From NCBI GenBank assembly GCA_030618905.1, contig JAUXCL010000014.1, forward strand, positions 1 through 21,025: 21,025 bases of DNA, read 5' to 3'. The stretch is from Bacteroidales bacterium (GTDB lineage: Bacteria; Bacteroidota; Bacteroidia; Bacteroidales; B18-G4). Made by a program: the position numbers and the translations under genes. Positions 15,373 through 21,025 of the stretch are shown one piece after another; positions within the stretch are counted from its first letter, which is position 1; every line of letters starts with the position of its first letter. The notes beneath the pieces were generated by a model that was given only the letters and a program-made list of their open reading frames with translations, searched no databases and was not told the origin of the DNA.

Positions 15373-15403
15373 CAAAAATAGTCCTAATTCAATTACTGAC
15401 AAA
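15373..15403 (-). promoter_or_regulatory. Strong Bacteroidota-type promoter abutting the rsgA start
   Basis: On the minus strand TTTG (15400-15403), a 19-base spacer and TATTTTTG (15373-15380) match both halves of the Bacteroidota -33/-7 consensus. The -7 box is followed by AATT and then the GTG start codon. With the start site a few bases after the box, transcription would begin at or within a few bases of the GTG. Confidence 0.6.
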
Positions 15404-15433
15404 ATGAAAATACCTATGGTTATCGTTTCCGGC

Positions 15434-16531
15434 TTAATTGATTTTATAGATCTTTCCGGGAAGATTACGGATGGCTCCTTTAAATTCCAGATTGAGTAAT
15501 ACGGAAGACAGCTGGCTGATACCCAATTGTACCAGGTTTGATATCTGATCAATAGTCAGGCTTCCATGCTGCTTAAGGATTTCAATAATAATGTTCTCTT
15601 CCGGTGCCAGGTCAAAGAGAATTTTTTGTTGCTTGGCTGTCGAACCTTTTCCAGCATCATCCCAGCCCATCAGGTACTTAATATCTGCAGCTGTTTGCAC
15701 CAGTGCCGCTTTATTGGACTTGATCAGGTAATTGCATCCACTGGAATACTCATCAGACAGGCGTCCCGGCACTGCAAATACATCCCTGTCGTATGAGTTC
15801 GCAATATCTGCAGTAATTAATGCTCCTCCTTTTTCAGCAGACTCGATAACAAGCACTGCGTCAGACATTCCGGCCACTATTCTGTTCCGTTTAGGAAAAT
15901 TCTCCCGATCAGGATTGGTGTTGCTAAAAAATTCTGTCAATAATCCTCCCTGATTTATCATTTTGCCGGCCATTTCCCTGTTTTGGGCCGGATAAATGAT
16001 ATCAAGCCCATGTGCCAATACCCCAATACTGTCCAATTCACAATCCAAAGATGCACGATGGGCAACACTGTCAATACCATAGGCCAATCCACTCACAATA
16101 GTCAGTCCAGGCTCCGCCAGGTGCTCAATAAACGCTTTACAGGATGCCTTTCCATGGTCAGTTGGTCTTCTGGTCCCCACCACGGCCAGTATTTTATTCG
16201 CATTTAAACAAGCATTGCCCTTATAAAAAAGCATTAGTGGTCCATCAAGACATTGTTTCAGGCGTCCGGGGTAAGCATCATCGAGAAAAAACAAGGGTGT
16301 GATCTTATTTTGCTCTATGAATTGAATTTCCTGATCCACCCTGTCCATCGTACTTTTTTGTTTTAAGGATTGGACCAGGGATCTACCAATTCCGGGGATT
16401 TTCATTAAGTTCCTTTTCTTTTCACTAAAGATGGCTTCAACCCCGCCGCAGTAAGCTACTAATTTCTTACCATTGACGCTGCCAATTTTTGGCACCAGCA
16501 TCAAAGCAATTTTATATCTTAATGCATCCAT
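15434..16531 (-). CDS. dprA: DNA-processing protein DprA
   Basis: Cytoplasmic protein that binds incoming single-stranded DNA and loads RecA in natural transformation. With the start at 16531 it has 365 residues, the usual size. An N-terminal helix-hairpin-helix region (1-60, with LVPKIGSVNGKKLVAYCGG and KIPGIGRSL) is followed by the DprA Rossmann domain, with GTRRPTDHG (119-127), SGLAYGID (147-154), FPKRNRIVAG (212-221), EKGGALIT and FAVPGRL, and a C-terminal winged-helix (311-365, ending GKIYKIN). I chose MDALRYKIAL as the start because the open frame upstream (to 16705) is low-complexity, unlike the family and overlaps the divergent glycosyltransferase gene. It stands 65 bases before rsgA and is divergent from the glycosyltransferase. 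Many non-competent Bacteroidota keep dprA, so it does not prove competence. Confidence 0.95.
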   Translation of the reverse strand: MDALRYKIALMLVPKIGSVNGKKLVAYCGGVEAIFSEKKRNLMKIPGIGRSLVQSLKQKSTMDRVDQEIQFIEQNKITPLFFLDDAYPGRLKQCLDGPLMLFYKGNACLNANKILAVVGTRRPTDHGKASCKAFIEHLAEPGLTIVSGLAYGIDSVAHRASLDCELDSIGVLAHGLDIIYPAQNREMAGKMINQGGLLTEFFSNTNPDRENFPKRNRIVAGMSDAVLVIESAEKGGALITADIANSYDRDVFAVPGRLSDEYSSGCNYLIKSNKAALVQTAADIKYLMGWDDAGKGSTAKQQKILFDLAPEENIIIEILKQHGSLTIDQISNLVQLGISQLSSVLLNLEFKGAIRNLPGKIYKIN

Positions 16532-16592
16532 AATATTACATGATTGTTTATTAATTTTATCCCCCGAGAATTGATTTGTACCCATTTTTTTT
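16532..16592. promoter_or_regulatory. Divergent dprA-glycosyltransferase spacer
   Basis: A 61-base AT-rich gap must hold promoters for both directions. On the plus strand TTTA (16547-16550), 20 bases, then TTGATTTG (16571-16578) is a two-mismatch version of the Bacteroidota promoter. I see no good match for dprA. The gap ends in eight T bases of a ten-T run. Confidence 0.25.
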
Positions 16593-16611
16593 TTGAAAAA
16601 AAATAAAAAAA
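16585..16611 (+). repeat. T10 and A8/A7 homopolymer runs at the glycosyltransferase start
   Basis: Ten T bases (16585-16594) overlap the TTG start codon at 16593. They are followed by G, eight A (16596-16603), T and seven A (16605-16611) within the first codons. Slippage in the T run would shift the start context, and slippage in the A runs would shift the frame. Confidence 0.85.
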
Positions 16612-17687
16612 TATTGATTTGCCCTTTGGACTGGGGTTTGGGACATGCCTCCCGGTGCATCCCGCTCATTACCGCATTAAGGGAAAAAGGAATTGAGGTG
16701 GTCATTGGTGCGGATCAGCGTCCATTGGCTCTGTTAAGGGCTGTGTTCCCGGAATTGGAATATATCAGGCTCCCGGGATACACTATCCGGTATCCTGGGA
16801 AAGGCAGTATGGAGTGGAGGATCCTTCGTTCACTTCCGGGAATCTTATCCGGTATCCGAAAAGAACATCGTTTGTTGACTGAACTTGTTCAGGTACATCA
16901 ATTTGATGCCATTATATCCGACAACAGGTTGGGGCTTTGGCACAAACAGGTGCCATGCATTTACATGACCCACCAGGTCATGGTTAAAGTTCCGGGAGCA
17001 CTGTCATTTCTTGAACCCGTTTTGTACAGTATCCACAAAAATATGATGAAGAAGTATTCCGCATGTTGGATACCTGATTATCCCGGGGAAAATAATTTAT
17101 CAGGAGATTTGGGACATAAATTCAAAGCACCGCTTAAAACATTTTTTATCGGACCCTTATCACGGTTTGCCGGCCCCGATGGCACTTCCGAAGGAGATCA
17201 TGACAATTACAAGTCTGATATCCTGGCCATCATATCGGGACCTGAACCGCAACGGACAATACTTGAACAGCTGATTCTAAGCCAATTAAAGGGTTCAGAA
17301 TTAAAAGCAACAGTTCTTCTCGGACTGCCCGAAAAACAGATCGCTTATCAGCTTGATGATCACATCCGGGTATTTTCAAACCTGGATACTCCAACATTCA
17401 GAAAATATATCCTGGGCGCACAGCATATCATCTGCCGTCCCGGTTATTCTGGCATTATGGATCTATTTGCATTAGGACGAAAAGCCATCCTGATCCCAAC
17501 TCCCGGCCAGACTGAACAAGAATATTTAGCAGCCCATCTTTCCAGATATCAATTTGTCTGTAAAAAGCAAGATCATTTTCTGTTGAGAGATGCCATACTG
17601 GAGAATTCAGAAAAGACATGGCACAATAGTATTGATGATGATGTCTTATTGGATCAGGCCCTGGTTCAATTAATTGACAATATTTGA
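16593..17687 (+). CDS. MurG-like (GT-B fold) glycosyltransferase
   Basis: Predicted nucleotide-sugar-dependent glycosyltransferase, 364 residues, no signal peptide or clear membrane segment, so cytoplasmic or membrane-associated. The N-terminal acceptor domain opens with KKILICPLDWGLGHASRCIP, where the Gly-rich GLGHASR turn (15-21) is typical of GT28/MurG-like enzymes. The C-terminal domain has the loop ISGPEPQR (214-221), the donor-binding segment CRPGYSGIMDLFALGRKAI (281-299) and PTPGQTEQEYLA (302-313), corresponding to the MurG-type GG/SG-x-E and DQ-N-A motifs. Donor and acceptor cannot be told; it is not MurG itself. The only usable start is TTG at 16593, with a stop seven codons upstream in frame. 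It is followed 50 bases later by lgt on the same strand and is divergent from dprA. Similar unassigned proteins are common in Bacteroidota. Confidence 0.8.
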   Translation: MKKNKKILICPLDWGLGHASRCIPLITALREKGIEVVIGADQRPLALLRAVFPELEYIRLPGYTIRYPGKGSMEWRILRSLPGILSGIRKEHRLLTELVQVHQFDAIISDNRLGLWHKQVPCIYMTHQVMVKVPGALSFLEPVLYSIHKNMMKKYSACWIPDYPGENNLSGDLGHKFKAPLKTFFIGPLSRFAGPDGTSEGDHDNYKSDILAIISGPEPQRTILEQLILSQLKGSELKATVLLGLPEKQIAYQLDDHIRVFSNLDTPTFRKYILGAQHIICRPGYSGIMDLFALGRKAILIPTPGQTEQEYLAAHLSRYQFVCKKQDHFLLRDAILENSEKTWHNSIDDDVLLDQALVQLIDNI

Positions 17688-17716
17688 GGATTGGCTACAA
17701 TTAAGTTTTAATTTTG
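17683..17716 (+). promoter_or_regulatory. Candidate promoter for lgt
   Basis: TTTG (17683-17686), overlapping the stop of the glycosyltransferase gene, a 22-base spacer and TAATTTTG (17709-17716) match the Bacteroidota -33 and -7 elements. Transcription would start near 17721, about 15 bases before the lgt ATG. lgt may therefore be transcribed apart from the upstream gene. Confidence 0.5.
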
Positions 17717-17737
17717 TGAATTATAAATCATTCACTT

Positions 17738-18541
17738 ATGCTGAATTATATCACATGGAACCCTGACCCGGAATTGATCCGGATTGGTAGTTTTGCCATA
17801 CGCTGGTATGGATTGTTATTCGCTTCAGGCTTTATTTTTGGCTATTTCATCATGTTGCGCATCTTCAAAAATGAAAACAAAACCAGTAAATTACTGGATC
17901 AGCTTGCCACATATATGGTCATTGCCACGGTAATTGGTGCCAGGTTAGGGCACTGTTTGTTCTACGAACCAGAATATTACCTCGACAACCCTCTGGAGAT
18001 ACTGATGATCTGGAAAGGCGGCCTGGCCAGCCATGGAGCGGCAATAGCTATCGCATTTGCCTTGTATTTCTTCTCCAAAAAGAACAAGTTGCCGGTGATC
18101 TGGGTATTCGATCGTATTGCCATTGTAGTGGCCCTTGCAGGATTCTTCATCAGGATCGGAAACTTAATGAATTCAGAGATCTATGGCAAAGCATCCGACC
18201 TTCCATGGGCATTCATTTATGCCCAGGATGACTTAATCCCCAGGCATCCAACACAGATATATGAAGCCTTGTCCTATTTGCTAATCTTTATTTTTCTTTA
18301 CACTTTCTATTGGAAAAAGAAGGGGAATCCAAAACCGGGCTTTCTGCTTGGCATGTTTATGATCCTGGTTTTTACCGCAAGGTTCCTGATTGAATTTTTA
18401 AAAGTGCCCCAGGTCTCATTTGAGCAGGAGATGTTCCTGAATATGGGACAACTGCTGAGTATCCCATTTGTTTTGATTGGATTGATCGCGGTATTCCGGC
18501 CGGTAAAAAAGACCGAAAAAAAAGAAGCGCCTGCACAATGA
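17738..18541 (+). CDS. lgt: Prolipoprotein diacylglyceryl transferase
   Basis: Inner-membrane enzyme that moves diacylglycerol from phosphatidylglycerol to the lipobox cysteine of prolipoproteins, the first step of lipoprotein maturation. It has 267 residues, slightly shorter than E. coli, with about seven hydrophobic segments. Conserved sites are the N-terminal IRWYGLLFASG, ARLGHCLFY (68-76), KGGLASHGAAI with H99, the signature FIRIGNLMNSEIYG (137-150) with R139 and N142 (counterparts of E. coli R143 and N146), HPTQIYEA (170-177) and ARFLIEFLK near the end. A short Lys/Glu tail follows. ATG at 17738; candidate promoter immediately upstream. It converges on the DUF2723 gene with only 30 bases between the stops. 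Confidence 0.97.
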   Translation: MLNYITWNPDPELIRIGSFAIRWYGLLFASGFIFGYFIMLRIFKNENKTSKLLDQLATYMVIATVIGARLGHCLFYEPEYYLDNPLEILMIWKGGLASHGAAIAIAFALYFFSKKNKLPVIWVFDRIAIVVALAGFFIRIGNLMNSEIYGKASDLPWAFIYAQDDLIPRHPTQIYEALSYLLIFIFLYTFYWKKKGNPKPGFLLGMFMILVFTARFLIEFLKVPQVSFEQEMFLNMGQLLSIPFVLIGLIAVFRPVKKTEKKEAPAQ

Positions 18542-18571
18542 TCAAGCGCTCCGTATAATTTTACAATAATC

Positions 18572-21025
18572 TTATTTATAGAATTCCAACTGTTGGTACA
18601 GGGTTGAATCAATGGCATTACCAAGTTCTGTTTGTCCGTTCTCTTTGGCAATCTGGCCCAGGCGCTGAACAACGCCAAATGCCTGCTGTACCTGCTCCTT
18701 ATAGTATGTATCGGTAAATGCTGCATCCAGTGAAAAATAATATCTCAAATCATCCGAATAAAGATCAAACATTCTTTGTACGACTTCATTGCCTTTTTCA
18801 GTTGCACCTGCCCGGTAATACACCTCTGCAAATGGAAGCATCAGCAAATCATAATGGAATTTTTCAGGTGGAAATACCTCCTGGCTTTTATCCAGAACAG
18901 CTATTGCAGAATCCGATTTACCCTCATTCAACAATGCCTGTGCCAACCTGAGAAAGTTCTGTTTCGGCATCCTGGAATTCCTGTAGGTTTCCCTGTCGAT
19001 AATAACAGAGGGATCACCCAGGTTGCCCCAATCGCATTTGTTCATCAGAATATCATAGGAAATATCAGAAGCAACACCGCCGATACCTGAAATATACTCT
19101 TTGGCCCTGACAGGCATAAACCGGTACACAAAGCCCTCCATATGACAATACTTATCCACATTAAATATTTTGCTCATTGATGAAGGATTTGCAAAATAGA
19201 TGGGCCTGCTCCAGTTGCTTGTTGCGAGGAAATCAAGAAACATCAGGTCATTCTTGTACAGTGCGTTTTGCCTGATCGTCCATTTGATCTCCGGAACGAT
19301 CTGTGCAGCCAATTCCGGTGGTACGATTCCATTATTAACAACTGTTGCAGAATCAATGGTAAGTTTGAGTTTCTTTGTTGGTATATAGTTGATCTTCTCC
19401 CCCGTTTGCAAGGGTAATTTACTGCGATCACTGTCATCCGCAATGAAATCAATAATCTCTTTAACCTCAACATAGTCGTCGAGATTACGATTATAATATG
19501 GTATATACTGGTTAACACCTTTGTTGTACTGTTTCGGTGTAAGAGTGAAAGGCAAAGGCTCAGAATCATAGATCTTGGTTCCCAACTGATGGATGTACCA
19601 ATAGCCTGAGGACAGCATATAATTAACAACCCTCACATCTGTCCTGACACCTTCAACTTCCTGGGCATACCACAGGGGGAAAGTATCGTTATCTCCATTG
19701 GTAATCAGTATGGAGTTTGGTGCACAGGAGTTCAGGTAGTTCTTTGCAAAATCAAGTGCAGCATATTTGCCTGAACGGTTATGGTCATCCCAACCATCTT
19801 TAGCCATGATTCCCGGGACAAGTATAAGGCATACCATGGTAACGGCAATAGCGACCACTTTGGGATTCTTAATTCTTTTAATGATAGTATTGTAGATGGA
19901 CAATACTCCAATGCCAATCCATATTGCAAAAGCATAAAATGACCCGGCAAAAGCATAATCCCTTTCCCTGGGTTGATAGGGATATTGGTTCAGGTAGATG
20001 ATGATGGCTATACCGGTCATAAAAAACAGCAGTGCTACAACCAATGTATCCTTTTTGTTGGTGTTCATATGATAAAACAATCCAACCAGGCCAAGGATCA
20101 AAGGCAGGAGATAAAACTTGTTATGGGCGGGATTTGTCCTGCTTTCCGGCAAATCACTCTGATCACCAAGGCGCATATTATCTATAAAACCAATACCACT
20201 GATCCAGTTTCCATGTTCAGGCTCACCCTGGCTTTCAATGTTATTCTGCCGGCCGGCAAAATTCCACATGAAATACCGGAAATACATATGTCCGATTTGA
20301 TAGGAAAAGAAATAATTCAGGTTGTCACCAAAACTTGGTTTTTTCACTATTTCATTTGAGCCATCGGCCTTGGTGATTCTAATCGGAATTCCATCACCCA
20401 TGTATCGCTTATAAACCCTTGGATGCTCTGGTTTCTGTTTGCTCCACATTCTTGGGAATATGGTTGTAAATCTCGGGTCATAAACCGGAATTGTGTTTTT
20501 CCTGTCATCGGTAATCACATACTTTCCTTTTTCCTTATCCTTGACATATATCGGCGATCCATCCTTGTATTCAACCATAGGTGCATTGAAGTACTGACCA
20601 TGCATCAGCGGCCAATCTCCATATTGTTCCCTGTTCAGGTATGACAGCAGCGAAATGGCATCTTCAGGACTATTCTCATCAATTGGAGTATTCGCATTTG
20701 AGCGAATGATCAGCATAAAAAAGGAGGAATAACCTATCAGGATAAAAACAAAAGCAAGAATAGCTGTGTTAAATATCACTTTTTGCTTTTTTCGTGTATA
20801 ACGCAATCCCCAGACAATCAGGCTGATCAGTAAGATAAAATAAATAATGGTTCCGGTATTAAAAGGCAATCCGATTGTATTGACAAAGAACAGTTCAAAT
20901 CTACTTGACAATTGAACAATGCCTGGAATAATAATATACATGATAACCGCCAATACCAGGAATGAAACAATGGCTGTCAAAACCATCCCTTTGGGTGTGG
21001 GCTTGTACTTTTTAAAGTAATACAC
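18572..21025 (-). CDS. DUF2723 (GT117-type) multi-membrane protein, N-terminus missing
   Basis: C-terminal 817 residues of a large inner-membrane protein typical of Bacteroidota. The frame runs off the window edge; the GTG at 21025 is internal and not the start. Family members have roughly 1000-1150 residues, so about 200-300 residues, including most of the DUF2723 domain with the first membrane helices, are missing. Visible: membrane segments at about 12-38, 58-75 and 84-107; a non-membrane stretch with YGDWPLMHGQYFNAP; further helices at about 297-400 around YPYQPRERDYAFAGSFYAF; then a soluble part starting ILITNGDNDTFPLWYAQEVEGVRTDVRVVN; and a C-terminal TPR-like helical region (FLRLAQALLNEGKSDSAIAVLDKS). 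The family is treated as a GT-C type glycosyltransferase, by analogy with protein mannosyltransferases; the role here is inferred. It converges on lgt. Confidence 0.85.
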   Translation of the reverse strand: MYYFKKYKPTPKGMVLTAIVSFLVLAVIMYIIIPGIVQLSSRFELFFVNTIGLPFNTGTIIYFILLISLIVWGLRYTRKKQKVIFNTAILAFVFILIGYSSFFMLIIRSNANTPIDENSPEDAISLLSYLNREQYGDWPLMHGQYFNAPMVEYKDGSPIYVKDKEKGKYVITDDRKNTIPVYDPRFTTIFPRMWSKQKPEHPRVYKRYMGDGIPIRITKADGSNEIVKKPSFGDNLNYFFSYQIGHMYFRYFMWNFAGRQNNIESQGEPEHGNWISGIGFIDNMRLGDQSDLPESRTNPAHNKFYLLPLILGLVGLFYHMNTNKKDTLVVALLFFMTGIAIIIYLNQYPYQPRERDYAFAGSFYAFAIWIGIGVLSIYNTIIKRIKNPKVVAIAVTMVCLILVPGIMAKDGWDDHNRSGKYAALDFAKNYLNSCAPNSILITNGDNDTFPLWYAQEVEGVRTDVRVVNYMLSSGYWYIHQLGTKIYDSEPLPFTLTPKQYNKGVNQYIPYYNRNLDDYVEVKEIIDFIADDSDRSKLPLQTGEKINYIPTKKLKLTIDSATVVNNGIVPPELAAQIVPEIKWTIRQNALYKNDLMFLDFLATSNWSRPIYFANPSSMSKIFNVDKYCHMEGFVYRFMPVRAKEYISGIGGVASDISYDILMNKCDWGNLGDPSVIIDRETYRNSRMPKQNFLRLAQALLNEGKSDSAIAVLDKSQEVFPPEKFHYDLLMLPFAEVYYRAGATEKGNEVVQRMFDLYSDDLRYYFSLDAAFTDTYYKEQVQQAFGVVQRLGQIAKENGQTELGNAIDSTLYQQLEFYK

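Noticed and set aside
16532..16705. N-terminal extension of dprA to an ATG at 16705
   Set aside because: The extra 58 residues (including a FLFFFKKK stretch) do not resemble the family and would overlap the glycosyltransferase start. MDALRYKIAL at 16531 fits known DprA N-termini.
18526..18550. AGCGC/GCGCT inverted repeat at the lgt 3' end as a terminator
   Set aside because: The stem is only 5 bases with a loop of about 15 and no T tract on either strand; not enough support.
19973..20359. 128-codon open frame antisense to the DUF2723 gene
   Set aside because: No domain or initiation signals, and the opposite strand codes for a conserved membrane protein.
21023..21025. GTG at the right edge as the start of the DUF2723 gene
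   Set aside because: The protein would lack the family's catalytic N-terminal membrane domain; the frame simply leaves the window.
1..21025. Mobile element, prophage, CRISPR or defence island
   Set aside because: I saw no transposase, integrase, terminal repeats, repeat-spacer arrays or toxin-antitoxin pairs; all long genes are conserved housekeeping or envelope functions.
1..21025. tRNA, rRNA or riboswitch
   Set aside because: All gaps are short (longest about 130 bases) and none shows a cloverleaf or a known aptamer pattern on reading.

Overview
The window reads as a chromosomal housekeeping segment of a Bacteroidota bacterium, probably a free-living Bacteroidales-like lineage (the order is a guess). 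The evidence is the linked set nadK / DUF6089-type barrel / uppS / bamA / two skp-ompH paralogs, a DUF2723 membrane protein, AT-rich spacers with TAnnTTTG-type promoter boxes (the Bacteroidota -7 element), and a near absence of Shine-Dalgarno sequences. Coding density is very high and the longest gene-free stretch is about 130 bases. I see no tRNA, rRNA, CRISPR array, insertion sequence, phage gene or defence gene.

Layout. Bases 2-5613 (+): 2-oxoglutarate dehydrogenase E1 (sucA, 5' end outside the window), its E2 partner (sucB) and L-aspartate oxidase (nadB), closely spaced. Bases 5634-16531 (-), in order of transcription: dprA, rsgA, a CBS-domain protein, a single-POTRA Omp85-like barrel, nadK, a DUF6089-like barrel, uppS, bamA and two skp/ompH chaperone genes. 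This block ends at a strong hairpin terminator placed inside the 3' end of nadB. Bases 16593-18541 (+): a MurG-like glycosyltransferase and lgt, divergent from dprA. Bases 18572-21025 (-): the C-terminal part of a DUF2723 (GT117-type) multi-membrane protein whose N-terminus lies outside the window.

How the genes fit together. The minus-strand block is mainly an envelope-building set. UppS makes the C55 lipid carrier, Skp/OmpH chaperones carry unfolded barrel proteins through the periplasm, BamA inserts them, and a second Omp85-like protein and a small barrel accompany them. Lgt on the other strand begins lipoprotein maturation. SucA/SucB perform an NAD-consuming TCA step, while NadB starts and NadK finishes parts of NAD(P) supply.

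I found no undescribed multi-gene system. What stands out is local: a near-leaderless promoter arrangement at rsgA, a degenerate E3-binding domain in SucB, a calcium-loop-like motif and a POTRA-3 insertion in BamA, a second Omp85 protein, paired operator-like palindromes before the last skp gene, a perfect palindrome abutting nadB, a perfect inverted repeat over a stop codon, and homopolymer tracts in sucB and at the start of the glycosyltransferase gene.
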